Assembly (NCBI GenBank): GCA_026400755.1
Contig: JAPLOM010000004.1
Location: forward strand, 30,524-66,645
Direction of reading: 5' to 3'
DNA: 36,122 nt
DNA from: Alphaproteobacteria bacterium
GTDB lineage: Bacteria > Pseudomonadota > Alphaproteobacteria > CADEGL01
Each line of letters opens with the position of its first letter. Position 1 is the stretch's first letter. A model generated the notes under the pieces. The model searched no databases, was not told where the DNA came from, and saw only the letters and a program-made list of their open reading frames with translations. Positions 1 through 8,518 of this stretch are shown one piece after another. A program made the translations under genes and the position numbers.

Positions 1-656
1 AAATGATGCGGTCCATGACGAAGAAGACGGCCAGCACCGCGCCGCCGACGAACAGCGTCTCCGGCAGCAGGTGGGTGGTGGTCCAGAAGAAATCGACGCC
101 GCGCAGGAACCCGAGGAACAGCGGCGGATCGCCCAGCGGCGTCAGCGAACCGCCGATGTTCGAGACCAGGAAAATGAAGAACACCACGACGTGGGCATTG
201 CGCTTGCGATAGTCGTTCGCGCGCAACAGTGGCCGGATCATCACCATGGAGGCGCCCGTGGTGCCGATCACGCTGGCCAGCGCGGCGCCGATGGCAAGGA
301 TCGCCGTGTTGGTGCCGGGCGAGCCGTGCAGGTTGCCGGACACCACGATACCGCCCGCCACGGTGTAGAGCGCGGTGAGCAGCAGAATGACCGCCCGCGA
401 GCGCCATGGGCACAACGGTCAGCACCGCCCACAGGGCCGCCACCTTGCCGTGATGCCTTTCCCAAAAATGGTGCGCGACCAGTGGGAACAAGGCGATCGA
501 CAGAAGAATGCCCGCGAACGGCAGCGCCCAGGCCAAGCCAAGCGAGGCGCCGTCGAGGGCGGCGGCGTGGACGAACGAGGGCGCGCAGAGGACGGCGAGC
601 GCCACAACGCACGCACGTAGGATTCCGCCCCGCGACCGATCGGTGACCGCTCTCAT
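1..656 (-). pseudogene. Na+/H+ antiporter-like gene (NhaD/ArsB-type ion transporter), partial and apparently disrupted
   Basis: The gene enters from beyond position 1 on the minus strand and starts at ATG 656-654. The first frame gives a signal-like N-terminus, then LGLAWALPFAGILLSIALFP and HHGKVAALWAVLTVVPMALA (ends near 396). The reading then has to change frame: from about 391 another frame continues VILLLTALYTVAGGIVV, IGTTGASM, HVVVFFIFLVSNIGGSLTPL, GDPPLFLGFLRGVDFFW to the window edge. Both halves match one antiporter family. From memory of homologues, about 20 residues normally lie between the two halves, so this looks like a short deletion (3n+2 bases, roughly 60) rather than a single-base slip. 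In the starting frame translation becomes nonsense after the break. It may be a true pseudogene or an assembly error; the flanks show no other decay. Family naming is by motif recognition only. Confidence 0.7.
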
Positions 657-666
657 GACGGACAGG

Positions 667-672
667 ATTATA
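667..672 (-). promoter_or_regulatory. Candidate -10 element for the antiporter-like gene
   Basis: The minus strand reads TATAAT here, a perfect sigma-70 -10 hexamer, 10 bases before the ATG at 656. No good -35 lies 16-18 bases upstream, where the 3' end of the tRNA sits. A start about 7 bases downstream of the hexamer would leave almost no 5' leader, so the mRNA could be nearly leaderless, or the gene may be read from the tRNA transcript. This is sequence resemblance only. Confidence 0.3.
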
Positions 673-686
673 GGTAGAATGGGAAA

Positions 687-763
687 TGGCGCGCCCGGAA
701 GGATTCGAACCTCCAACCTCCAGATCCGTAGTCTGGCGCTCTATCCAGTTGAGCTACGGGCGC
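687..763 (-). tRNA. tRNA-Arg (anticodon ACG)
   Basis: The minus strand folds into a standard cloverleaf. The acceptor arms are GCGCCCG (763-757) and CGGGCGC (697-691). The D stem is GCTC/GAGC. The anticodon stem is CCAGA/TCTGG around the loop CTACGGA, giving anticodon ACG. The T stem is GGAGG/CCTTC around TTCGAAT. The discriminator base is G and the terminal CCA is encoded at 689-687. ACG (read with A34 as inosine) is the usual decoder of CGU/CGC/CGA arginine codons in bacteria. The gene sits 30 bases upstream of the antiporter-like gene on the same strand. Confidence 0.96.
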
Positions 764-915
764 GCTGAGGGAAAACGGCGGCGGCGAATCACGTCGAACG
801 ACGTCAGAGCGCCTTGCCGCGCGGCGCGCACAGTAATCAAATCACCCCCCTAAGGCAAGGCCGCGGGGCCGGGCCGGACGGGAGATTTCCCGTTCTTTCC
901 AAGCCCTTCCCCCAG

Positions 916-949
916 TTGCAAAGCCCCGTTGTTGCTGTCATTTTATCAT
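916..949 (+). promoter_or_regulatory. Candidate promoter for the lipoprotein gene
   Basis: TTGCAA at 916-921 resembles a -35 element. It is followed after 17 bases by CATTTT (939-944), and after 22 bases by TATCAT (944-949). The AT-rich patch stands out in a GC-rich leader and lies 66 bases before the ATG at 1015. Spacing is good only for the weaker -10, so this is tentative. Confidence 0.3.
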
Positions 950-1014
950 CTGGCGCTCTGGGAGGCGGGGCGCCAGCCCGTATCCATTCGGCTCGGGGCA
1001 TCCAAGGGGCAAGC

Positions 1015-2133
1015 ATGCCGCTTCGCAAGACATTCGCCGCGATTGCGGTTGCGACGCTGCTGATCGGCGGTTGCTCCTATTCCGACGACACGCTGTGGCC
1101 GTCTCTCACGGGCGGCGACCCCGCCGGCAACCCCTCGCCACCGCCTGCCAATGCCGGCAACACGGGAACCATGTCGGGTGCTTCGGCCGCGGGCGCCGGC
1201 GTCATCACCACCTCGGCCGCGGAGCCGACCGGCACCTTCGTCGGCCAGAAGGTCATCGAGCTGCGCAACCAGCTGGTCGTGCTGCAGCAGACGATCGCCA
1301 CCCACAACGCCCAGGTTCAGCAGCTGCGCCAGGAAACCGGCACGGCGTCCGACCGCTACCATTCGCTGGTCGCCGCGATCACCGCGCGCCTGCAGGTGGG
1401 CACCACGCCGGGCAACCCGATCCTGACCAACCAGTTGAACCAGGCGCAGACCGAATTGGATCGCATGAGCGTCCAGGTCGGCCGCATGAACGCCGAGTCC
1501 AACGCGGTGGCCAGCGATTCCTCAATGGCCGCCTACATTCTTGAATCCTCCCGCACGGCCTATGGCCTGTCGGGCGCGGTCGACGAGGACCATCGCCAGC
1601 TGGCCATCCTGGAAGACGAGGTCAACAAGACCGTCGTTTCCATCGACCGGCTGTTGAACGATCTGGCCAGCGATGTCAGCCGCCAGACCACCTATATCTC
1701 GCGCGAGCGCGCGAACATGACCGTGCTGTCGGTCGCGGTGAAGAACGGCGAGATGTATGGCCAGAGCCTGAGCAACCGGGCCTTCACCACCGTGCCCGTG
1801 ACGGCCATGCAGCAGCAAGGCCAGGGCGGCGCGCGCCGTCCCCTGGTCGTGATCCGCTTCGACAATCCGAACGTGGAATACGAGCAGGCGCTCTACACCG
1901 CCTTGAAGGGCGCGCTCGACCGCAAGCCCGATGCCGTGTTCGATCTGGTCGCCATCGCGCCAACCAAGGGCGGCGCCGGTCAGAACGCAGTCAAGTCCAC
2001 GACCACCAAGCGCCACGCGGACCAAGTGCTGCGCTCCATGTCCAACATGGGCCTGCCCGGCAACCGCGTGACCACGTCGCAGACCTCGAGCGACACGTTG
2101 GACGCGACCGAAGTCCAGATTTACGTCCGCTGA
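1015..2133 (+). CDS. Uncharacterised coiled-coil lipoprotein with possible OmpA-like C-terminal domain
   Basis: A 372-residue protein. The start at 1015 is chosen because it gives a lipoprotein signal peptide (MPLRK, a hydrophobic run, then LIGGC with Cys20) and has an AAGGGG ribosome site at about 1004-1009; the frame is open further upstream to 814. After a Gly/Pro/Ala-rich linker, residues about 77-240 are rich in heptad-like Leu/Gln/Glu segments and are probably coiled coil. Residues about 276-372 have a beta-alpha-beta-alpha-beta look: VVIRFDN, a helix, [20 protein letters not shown], then a final VQIYVR strand. This layout resembles OmpA/MotB peptidoglycan-binding domains, but the usual acidic D after the second strand is not visible. 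Predicted location is a lipid-anchored envelope protein. Function is not recognised; it is monocistronic with its own terminator. Confidence 0.8.
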   Translation: MPLRKTFAAIAVATLLIGGCSYSDDTLWPSLTGGDPAGNPSPPPANAGNTGTMSGASAAGAGVITTSAAEPTGTFVGQKVIELRNQLVVLQQTIATHNAQVQQLRQETGTASDRYHSLVAAITARLQVGTTPGNPILTNQLNQAQTELDRMSVQVGRMNAESNAVASDSSMAAYILESSRTAYGLSGAVDEDHRQLAILEDEVNKTVVSIDRLLNDLASDVSRQTTYISRERANMTVLSVAVKNGEMYGQSLSNRAFTTVPVTAMQQQGQGGARRPLVVIRFDNPNVEYEQALYTALKGALDRKPDAVFDLVAIAPTKGGAGQNAVKSTTTKRHADQVLRSMSNMGLPGNRVTTSQTSSDTLDATEVQIYVR

Positions 2134-2157
2134 GGCCAAGCGGAAGGACGGCATTGC

Positions 2158-2186
2158 AAGCCCCGGGGACTATCCCGGGGCTTTTC
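2158..2186 (+). terminator. Rho-independent terminator after the lipoprotein gene
   Basis: A perfect 10-bp stem, AAGCCCCGGG (2158-2167) with CCCGGGGCTT (2174-2183), closes a 6-base loop and runs into TTTTC. It begins 25 bases after the stop codon. This is the strongest intrinsic terminator I see in the window. Confidence 0.9.
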
Positions 2187-2269
2187 GTTTCGGCACAAGC
2201 AGCTATACGCCGCCCCGGCTTTCGCGCCCGCGCGGCGATTGCTACCAAGGGCCATCGAGAGGACATTGC

Positions 2270-2761
2270 GTGGCCGGTGACGCACCCTTCACCAAGAACT
2301 ACCCCGTCTCCTGGGACCAGTTTCACCGGGATTCGAAGGCATTGGCCTGGCGCCTGTTGGAGCGCGGGCCGTGGAAGGGCATCGTCGCGATCACGCGCGG
2401 CGGCCTGGTGCCCGCCGCCATCGTCGCGCGCGAGCTGGACGTCCGCCTGATCGAGACGGTCAGCATCGCCAGCTACGATCACCAGACGCAAAGCACGGTG
2501 AAGATCCTGTCCACGGCCACCGATGCAGGCGACGGCGCGGGTTGGTTGATCGTTGACGATTTGGTCGACACGGGTGCCACGGCCAAGGCCGTGCGCGCGC
2601 TTCTGCCCAAGGCGCACATGGCCGCGGTCTATGCCAAGCCCGCCGGCAAGCCGCTGGTCGACACTTTCATCACCGAGGTCAGCCAAGACACCTGGATTCA
2701 CTTCCCCTGGGACACCGAGCCGCAATTCGTGCGCCCGATCGTCGACCACCACAAGCCGTGA
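2270..2761 (+). CDS. gpt: Xanthine (xanthine-guanine) phosphoribosyltransferase
   Basis: A 163-residue protein that transfers phosphoribose from PRPP to xanthine or guanine, for purine salvage in the cytoplasm. It closely follows the enterobacterial Gpt pattern: [20 protein letters not shown] (residues 36-55), SIASYDH, the PRPP-binding loop [12 protein letters not shown] (94-105), then [14 protein letters not shown] and [10 protein letters not shown]. Length matches the family (about 150-165). The start is GTG 2270, preceded by GAGAGGA; no ATG lies in a suitable place. The stop overlaps the GTG start of the next gene by four bases (GTGA), so the two are probably translationally coupled. Confidence 0.93.
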   Translation: MAGDAPFTKNYPVSWDQFHRDSKALAWRLLERGPWKGIVAITRGGLVPAAIVARELDVRLIETVSIASYDHQTQSTVKILSTATDAGDGAGWLIVDDLVDTGATAKAVRALLPKAHMAAVYAKPAGKPLVDTFITEVSQDTWIHFPWDTEPQFVRPIVDHHKP

Positions 2762-3663
2762 CGCCGCCATCCACGGGCCATTCGCTGCCCCGCCAGGGGT
2801 TGCTGCTTCTCGTCGCGCTGACCTTCTTCTGGGGCGTCAACTGGCCGGCCATGAAGATCACCATGGCCGAGATGACGCCGTGGACCTATCGCAGCATCAC
2901 GGGCGTCACGGGCGCCATCGGCCTCTTGCTCCTCACCGTCGCGTTGCGCCAGCGCCTTTCCGTGCCGCGCCACGAATGGCCGAAGCTGATCGCCATGGCG
3001 CTGGTGAACTTCACGGGCTTCCAGGTGTGCGTGGCCTACGCCATCAGCCTGATGGCATCGGGTTCGGCCGCCGTGCTGGCCTTCACCATGCCGCTGTGGG
3101 CGACGCTGGTCGGTTGGGCCGTGACCAAGGAACGGCCGAGCGCGCGGCGGTTCGTGGGCCTGGCGCTGGGGATGGCGGGCATCTTTGTTCTTTTGTCCGG
3201 CAACTTCGAGGTGCTGGGCCATTCGCCGGTTGGCCCGCTGCTGATGATCCTGGGCGCCATGCTGTGGGGCCTGGGCACGGTCATGCTGAAACAGACGCGC
3301 TGGTCTATTCCAGTGCTGACGCTCACCACCTGGATGGTGATCGTCGGCACGATCCCGATCGTGCTGCTGACCGGCCTGATCGAGGGCTATCACATCCCCG
3401 ACGCCAGCACGAAGGCGTGGCTCGCACTGGCCTTCACGGTGATCGGGCCGTTCATCTTCTGCTACTACGCGTGGATCAAGATCGTGAACATCTTCCCGCC
3501 CGGCATCGCAGCCATCAGCACGCTGTTGATCCCGGTCGTGGGCGTGATGAGCGGCGCGGCCGTGCTGGGCGAGGAGCCGGGCTGGCGCGGCTATACCGCG
3601 CTGTTCCTCATCACGGGTGCCTTGGTGCTGGTCCTCCTGGTGCCCGCGCGCAAACGCGTCTAG
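2758..3663 (+). CDS. EamA/DMT-family inner-membrane transporter
   Basis: A 301-residue, very hydrophobic protein with about ten membrane spans in two repeated halves, as in EamA (drug/metabolite transporter) proteins. The first half opens with [14 protein letters not shown] (21-34), a typical EamA start, and the second half begins around [17 protein letters not shown]. It ends in a basic tail (PARKRV). Members of this family export or exchange metabolites; the substrate cannot be told from sequence. The GTG start overlaps the gpt stop, so it is in an operon with gpt, but a purine substrate is only a guess. Its stop shares the bases CTAG (3660-3663) with the stop of convergent panC. Confidence 0.88.
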   Translation: MTPPSTGHSLPRQGLLLLVALTFFWGVNWPAMKITMAEMTPWTYRSITGVTGAIGLLLLTVALRQRLSVPRHEWPKLIAMALVNFTGFQVCVAYAISLMASGSAAVLAFTMPLWATLVGWAVTKERPSARRFVGLALGMAGIFVLLSGNFEVLGHSPVGPLLMILGAMLWGLGTVMLKQTRWSIPVLTLTTWMVIVGTIPIVLLTGLIEGYHIPDASTKAWLALAFTVIGPFIFCYYAWIKIVNIFPPGIAAISTLLIPVVGVMSGAAVLGEEPGWRGYTALFLITGALVLVLLVPARKRV

Positions 3664-4520
3664 GCGCCGACCGGCATATTGTCGATCAGTCGCGTCTTGC
3701 CGAGCCATGCGGCGGCCAGGACGCGCGCCGGCCCGTCGATGCGGTCGAGGGGCTTCAGCGATTCCGCGTCGGTCACGTCCACGTAATCGACCGAGGTGAA
3801 GCCGGCGGCCAGAAGCGCCGCGCGGCCACGCTCCACCTCGTCGCGCGGCGCGGCTTGCCCGCGCGCGAGGCGATCCGCGATCTCGCGCAGGGTACGCGGC
3901 AAGGCGGGCACGACACGTCGCTCTTCCGCCGACAGGTACGCGTTGCGCGATGACAGCGCCACGCCGTCCGTGTCACGCACGGTCGGCACACCGACGATCT
4001 CGACCGGCAGATCGAGATCGCGTGCCATGCGCTTGATGACCTGAAGCTGCTGGTAGTCTTTCTCGCCGAACAGCGCGAAGTCGGCCTGGGCCTGGCTCAA
4101 CAGCTTGGAGACCACCGTGGCGACGCCGTCGAAATGTCCGGGACGGAACGGTGCGCACAACCCTTCGGTCAGCCCTGCAACATGGATCGTCGTGGCAAAA
4201 CCTTGCGGATACATCTCGGCCACGCCTGGCGCGAACAGAAGATCGGCACCCACCTGCGCCAGCTTGGCCGCATCGGCCCCCTCGCCGCGCGGATAGGCCG
4301 CGAAATCCTCGGAAGGGCCGAACTGGGTCGGGTTGACGAAGATGGTTGCGATCACGCGGCTAGCGCGCGCCTGCCCGGCGCGGACGAGGGAAAGATGGCC
4401 GGCATGCAGGGCGCCCATGGTGGGCACCAGAGCCGCGCGCTCGCCCGCGCGGTGCCATTCGGCGACGTGGCGGCGCATCTCGGCCACGGTGCGCGCGATG
4501 ATAAGCGGAGACTCGGCCAT
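3660..4520 (-). CDS. panC: Pantothenate synthetase (pantoate--beta-alanine ligase)
   Basis: A 286-residue enzyme that joins pantoate and beta-alanine using ATP, the last step of pantothenate (vitamin B5) synthesis, in the cytoplasm. Visible motifs are PTMGALHAGHLSLV (33-46, the HIGH-like nucleotide site), FVNPTQFGPSEDFAAYPR (61-78), GEKDYQQLQVIKRM (152-165) and the KMSKS-like stretch around LSSRNAYLS (189-197). Length is normal. It lies 27 bases downstream of panB on the same strand and is surely co-transcribed with it. The stop codon overlaps the stop of the convergent EamA gene. Confidence 0.97.
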   Translation of the reverse strand: MAESPLIIARTVAEMRRHVAEWHRAGERAALVPTMGALHAGHLSLVRAGQARASRVIATIFVNPTQFGPSEDFAAYPRGEGADAAKLAQVGADLLFAPGVAEMYPQGFATTIHVAGLTEGLCAPFRPGHFDGVATVVSKLLSQAQADFALFGEKDYQQLQVIKRMARDLDLPVEIVGVPTVRDTDGVALSSRNAYLSAEERRVVPALPRTLREIADRLARGQAAPRDEVERGRAALLAAGFTSVDYVDVTDAESLKPLDRIDGPARVLAAAWLGKTRLIDNMPVGA

Positions 4521-4547
4521 GATCGGTCGCTGAAAACGAAGCGGCGC

Positions 4548-5372
4548 TTAGGCCCGCTTGATGCTGCCGTAGCAGTGCTCGGGGCCCGGGAAGCGGCGCG
4601 CGCGCACGTCGTCGGCATAAGCCGAGATTGCCTGCGCCGCGTCGTTGCCCAGTTCCGCATAACGCTTCACGAACTTGGGCACGTTCGGGAACAGGCCCAG
4701 CATGTCGTCGGTGACCAGGATCTGCCCGTCGCAGGCGGGCGAGCCGCCGATGCCGATGGTGGGCACGGGCACGCGCGCGGTGATCGCGCGCGCAAGAATC
4801 TCGATGGTGCCCTCGACCACTATGCCGAAGGCGCCGGCTTCCGCGATCGCGACGGCGTCGCCCATGATGCGGTCGGCCTCGCCGGCCACCCGGCCGCGCG
4901 CACCGAAACCGCCGTAATTGTGAACCGACTGGGGCATCAGCCCGACATGGCCGAGCACGGGGATGCCGCGCTGGGCCAGATAGCGCGTCGTCTCCGCCAT
5001 CTCCAAGCCGCCTTCCAGCTTCACCGCCGCGGCGCCGGTTTCCTTCATCACCCGCGCCGCGCTGCGGAACGCTTGAGCCGGGGATTCCTGATACGTGCCG
5101 AAGGGCAAATCGACCACGACGCAGGCGCGTTGGGCGCCGCGCACGACGGCCTGGCCGTGCAGGATCATCATGTCGAGCGTCACGGGCAGCGTGCTGTCCA
5201 TGCCGTAGAGAACCATGCCCAGGGAATCGCCCACGAGCATCAGGTCCACATGGGCGTCCAGCAGCTTGGCCATCGGCGTGGTGTAAGCGGTCAGGCAGAC
5301 GATGGGGGTCGCCCCCTTCATCTGCCGGATCATGGGCACCGTCACGGGCTTGTAGTCCGCGCTCTTGCTCAT
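4548..5372 (-). CDS. panB: 3-methyl-2-oxobutanoate hydroxymethyltransferase
   Basis: A 274-residue enzyme that adds a hydroxymethyl group from 5,10-methylene-THF to ketoisovalerate to make ketopantoate. Key stretches: [13 protein letters not shown] (27-39), [14 protein letters not shown] (44-57) with the metal ligand Asp49, [10 protein letters not shown] (85-94) with Asp88, AAAVKLEGG (114-122), GHVGLMPQS (141-149), VVEGTI with Glu187, and [20 protein letters not shown] (205-224). The frame is open up to 5708, but the ATG at 5372 gives the family's normal length (260-275) and has GAAGGG upstream. First gene of the panB-panC operon and divergent from the gamma-glutamyltransferase gene. I could not identify a convincing promoter in the shared 191-base gap. 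Confidence 0.97.
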   Translation of the reverse strand: MSKSADYKPVTVPMIRQMKGATPIVCLTAYTTPMAKLLDAHVDLMLVGDSLGMVLYGMDSTLPVTLDMMILHGQAVVRGAQRACVVVDLPFGTYQESPAQAFRSAARVMKETGAAAVKLEGGLEMAETTRYLAQRGIPVLGHVGLMPQSVHNYGGFGARGRVAGEADRIMGDAVAIAEAGAFGIVVEGTIEILARAITARVPVPTIGIGGSPACDGQILVTDDMLGLFPNVPKFVKRYAELGNDAAQAISAYADDVRARRFPGPEHCYGSIKRA

Positions 5373-5563
5373 TCGGCCCACCCTTCGACCGGAGGCTGTG
5401 CACCGCGCACAACCGTCTTTTGCACTGCACAATAATGCGCCCCCTGGCCGGTCGGGCGCAAGATGGATGCTGGCCCGGCCAAAATCTTGATCCGGCTGCG
5501 ATTTTCGGGCTTTCGGCGGCCTGCGCGGTTGCGCGAGTGCGGCCAGGAAACCAGACTGGCGCC

Positions 5564-7321
5564 ATGAAAACTCGCTTCCGGTGCGCCCTTCTGGCCTGGA
5601 CCGCCCTCTTCCCCCTGCTGCCGGCCGCGGCGCCATCCCTGGCCGAAACGCCCTTCTCGGCCGAGCCCGAAGTCGCGACCGACGTGGCGCCGCCACGCCC
5701 CGCCGCAAAGGCCAGCCGCCAGATGGTGGCGGCCGCCAACCCCATCGCCGCGCAAGCGGGCCTCGAAATCCTGCGCGCGGGCGGCAATGCGCTGGATGCA
5801 GCGATCGCGATCCAGATGATGCTGAATCTGGTCGAGCCCCAATCCTCGGGCGTGGGCGGCGGCGGCTTCCTTCTTTATTACGCCGCGCGTGACCGCTCCC
5901 TCGCCGCCTATGACGGGCGCGAGATGGCGCCGGCCTCGGCCACGCCCACCATGTTCCTGGCGCCCGACGGCACGCCCTACGACTTCATCGACGTGGCGCA
6001 AAGCGGCTTGTCCGTCGGCGTGCCTGGCGCCTTGCGCATGCTCGAAGCCGCGCACAAGGAAAACGGCAAGCTGCCATGGGCCAAGCTGTTCGAACCCGCG
6101 ATCAAGCGCGCGGAGGACGGCTTCGCCATCTCCAAGCGGCTTTTCCGCTTGCTCGAATCCGAGCAAGGGCGCATGTCGCTCATGCCCGCCGCGGGCGCGT
6201 ATTTCTACGACGCGCAAGGTTTGCCCAAGCCCGTCGGCACGATCCTGCGCAATCCGGCGCTGGCCGACACGTTCCGCCAGATCGCGGCCAACGGCGCCGA
6301 TGTGCTGTACCGCGGGCCCGTGGCCGCCGACATCGTGAACGCCTTGCGCACCGCGCCGCGCCATCCCAGCGGCATGACGGAGAAGGATTTGGCCGATTAC
6401 CGCGCGATCAAGCGCGAACCCGTCTGCGGCAATTATCGCGCCTGGCGCGTCTGCGGCATGCCGCCGCCCTCGACCGGCGGCCTGGCCGTGGCGCAGACGC
6501 TGGGCATTCTGGAAAATTTCAACCTCGCGCCGTTGAAGCCCGATTCCCTCGAAGCCGTGCATCTGATGTCGGACGCCTACAAGCTGGCTTTCGCCGACCG
6601 CACGGCGCTGGTGGCCGACCCCGCTTTCGTCGACGTGCCCATGGCGCGCATGCTGGACCGCGCCTATCTCAACCAGCGCGCCGCGCTGATCTCGCCCGAC
6701 CGCGCCATCCCGGGCCGCGCGCGGCCGGGCATCGAGCCCAAGCGCACCGCGCTCGACGAGCCGGTCAGCGGCGGCACCTCGCATATCGCGGCCGTCGACG
6801 CCGAAGGCAATGTCGTCTCCTTCACCACCAGCATCGAGCGGCAATTCGGCTCCGGCCTGTTCGTGCGCGGCTTTCTGCTGAACAACCAGCTGACCGATTT
6901 CTCCTCCCACCCCACGTTCGAGCAGCGCCCGACCGTCAATCGCGTGGAGCCGGGCAAGCGCCCGCGCAGCACGATGTCACCGACCATCGTGTTCGACGCA
7001 GACGGCAAGCCCGTGATGGCGGTGGGCGCGGCCGGCGGCCCCTACATCATCGGCTATGTAACCAAGACCATCCTGCGCACGCTGGAGTGGAAGCAGGACG
7101 TCCAGGCCGCCATCGCCGCGCCCAACTTCGCCGACCGCAACGGGCCGACGGAGTTGGAGGCCAACACCCTGATCGTCGGCCTGGAAGACCCCCTGAAGCG
7201 CATGGGCCACGCGGTCGAGGTACATCCCCTGCCCGGCGGCATCCAAGGCATCGTGATCCGGCCGGGTGGTCTCGAAGGCGGCGCCGATCCGCGCCGTGAG
7301 GGCGTCGCCATCGGCGATTGA
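5564..7321 (+). CDS. ggt: Gamma-glutamyltransferase (glutathione hydrolase), periplasmic
   Basis: A 585-residue precursor. It has a signal peptide ([20 protein letters not shown], then PSLA before ETPF). The proenzyme cuts itself just before a catalytic threonine into large and small chains; here that is Thr405 in [11 protein letters not shown], the family's TTH position with Ser second. Other family stretches: [61 protein letters not shown], and [12 protein letters not shown] (the oxyanion region), then [12 protein letters not shown]. The enzyme removes the gamma-glutamyl group of glutathione and related peptides. The open frame extends to 5420, but the ATG at 5564 gives the clean signal peptide. 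It is a single gene, 39 bases before the next start. Confidence 0.94.
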   Translation: MKTRFRCALLAWTALFPLLPAAAPSLAETPFSAEPEVATDVAPPRPAAKASRQMVAAANPIAAQAGLEILRAGGNALDAAIAIQMMLNLVEPQSSGVGGGGFLLYYAARDRSLAAYDGREMAPASATPTMFLAPDGTPYDFIDVAQSGLSVGVPGALRMLEAAHKENGKLPWAKLFEPAIKRAEDGFAISKRLFRLLESEQGRMSLMPAAGAYFYDAQGLPKPVGTILRNPALADTFRQIAANGADVLYRGPVAADIVNALRTAPRHPSGMTEKDLADYRAIKREPVCGNYRAWRVCGMPPPSTGGLAVAQTLGILENFNLAPLKPDSLEAVHLMSDAYKLAFADRTALVADPAFVDVPMARMLDRAYLNQRAALISPDRAIPGRARPGIEPKRTALDEPVSGGTSHIAAVDAEGNVVSFTTSIERQFGSGLFVRGFLLNNQLTDFSSHPTFEQRPTVNRVEPGKRPRSTMSPTIVFDADGKPVMAVGAAGGPYIIGYVTKTILRTLEWKQDVQAAIAAPNFADRNGPTELEANTLIVGLEDPLKRMGHAVEVHPLPGGIQGIVIRPGGLEGGADPRREGVAIGD

Positions 7322-7360
7322 TGCGTTGCGGTACCGGTGCGCGCGACTAGACTGCGCGCC

Positions 7361-8518
7361 ATGTCCCAAACCCCACGTCCGACCCTTCGCCTCCTCGCGG
7401 GCCGCCATCGCCGCGCGTTCGGCGGCTATCCTTGGATCTATTCCAACGAGATCGCCATGGACGCGGCCGCCAAGGCGTTGCCCGCCGGCACCGTCGTCGC
7501 GATCCAGGCCGCCGACGGGCGCATGGTGGGCGCGGGCACATTCAATCCGCACACGCTGATCGCGGTGCGGGTGCTGACATCCGATCCGGCGGTGGAGATC
7601 GGCGCGGAATTCCTGGCCGGCCGCCTGCGCGCGGCGCTGCATTGGCGCGAACGTCTATTCAGCGCGCCCTTCTATCGCCTGATCCACGCCGAGGCCGACG
7701 GCTTGGGTGGGCTGATCCTCGACCGCTTCGGCGACACGGTCGTGGTGCAGGGCGCGGGCGCTGTCGGCACGGTCCTGGCGCCACGCTGCGTCGTGCTGAA
7801 ATGCGATCCCGCCGCGCGCGACACCGAGGGGCTCGAATCCTACGTCACGGTCGCCAAGGGTGCGCTCGACGGACCTATCGAAGGACGCGAGGGCGCGATC
7901 CGCTTCCTGGCCGATCTGGCGGGCGGACAGAAGACGGGCTGGTTCTACGACCATCGCGAGAACCGGGCCGCCGTCGCACCGCTTGCGCGCGGCACGCGCG
8001 TCCTCGACGCCTATTGCTACGCGGGCGGCTTCGCCCTTCACGCCGCTGTGGCCGGCGCGCGCGAAGTCGTGGCGCTCGACCGCTCGGCCGACGCGCTCGC
8101 CATCGCCGAACGTGCGACCGCGCTCAACGGCGTCGCGGAGCGCTGCACGTTCCGGCGCGCGGACGTCTTCGAGGAGATGGAGCGGATGGTGGCCGCCGGC
8201 GAGCGCTTCGATGTGACCATCATCGACCCGCCCGCCTTCGCGAAGTCACGCAAGGACGTGCCCATGGCGTTGAAGGGCTACCGCAAGCTCGCGCGCCTCG
8301 GCGCCGCGCTGACAGCGCCCGGCGGTTTCCTGTTCATCGCCTCCTGCTCCCACAACGTGGACGAGGCGCATTTCGGCGAGGAGGTCCGGCGCGGTGTCGA
8401 GAAGAGCGGACGCCAGGCACGCATCCTACGCCGCTCGGGCGCGGCGCCTGACCATCCGGTGCATCCGTCCTTGCCCGAGAGCGCCTATCTTAAGGCCGAG
8501 CTTCTGGCGCTCGACTAG
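7361..8518 (+). CDS. Class I SAM-dependent rRNA methyltransferase, RlmI family
   Basis: A 385-residue protein with the domain order of RlmI/YccW (23S rRNA m5C methyltransferase). The N-terminal PUA-like domain (about 8-75) includes RRAFGGYPWIYSNEI and GTVVAIQAADGRMVGAG. A linker domain follows, with RLIHAEADGLGGLILDRFGD (106-125) and GGQKTGWFYDHRENR (188-202). The Rossmann methyltransferase core has VLDAYCYAGGFALHAA (214-229), VVALDRS (236-242) and the catalytic-loop motif TIIDPPAFAKS (286-296). I chose ATG 7361 because it starts directly at the PUA domain; the frame is open to 7337. The exact target base is inferred from family membership, so I give no symbol. Its stop shares CTAG (8515-8518) with the convergent kinase gene. 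Confidence 0.88.
   Translation: MSQTPRPTLRLLAGRHRRAFGGYPWIYSNEIAMDAAAKALPAGTVVAIQAADGRMVGAGTFNPHTLIAVRVLTSDPAVEIGAEFLAGRLRAALHWRERLFSAPFYRLIHAEADGLGGLILDRFGDTVVVQGAGAVGTVLAPRCVVLKCDPAARDTEGLESYVTVAKGALDGPIEGREGAIRFLADLAGGQKTGWFYDHRENRAAVAPLARGTRVLDAYCYAGGFALHAAVAGAREVVALDRSADALAIAERATALNGVAERCTFRRADVFEEMERMVAAGERFDVTIIDPPAFAKSRKDVPMALKGYRKLARLGAALTAPGGFLFIASCSHNVDEAHFGEEVRRGVEKSGRQARILRRSGAAPDHPVHPSLPESAYLKAELLALD

Noticed and set aside
791..804. Inverted repeat ACGTCG-AA-CGACGT as an operator
   Set aside because: Arms of six bases arise often in GC-rich sequence; it is not placed over a recognisable promoter and no regulator gene is adjacent.
814..1014. Longer N-terminus for the lipoprotein, since the frame is open from 814
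   Set aside because: The extension is low-quality sequence and would bury the clear lipoprotein signal peptide that starts at 1015.
1991..3708. Long minus-strand open frames opposite gpt and the EamA gene
   Set aside because: They are rich in Arg, His, Gln and Asp in the way antisense frames of GC-rich genes are, have no family motifs, and lie opposite genes with clear homology.
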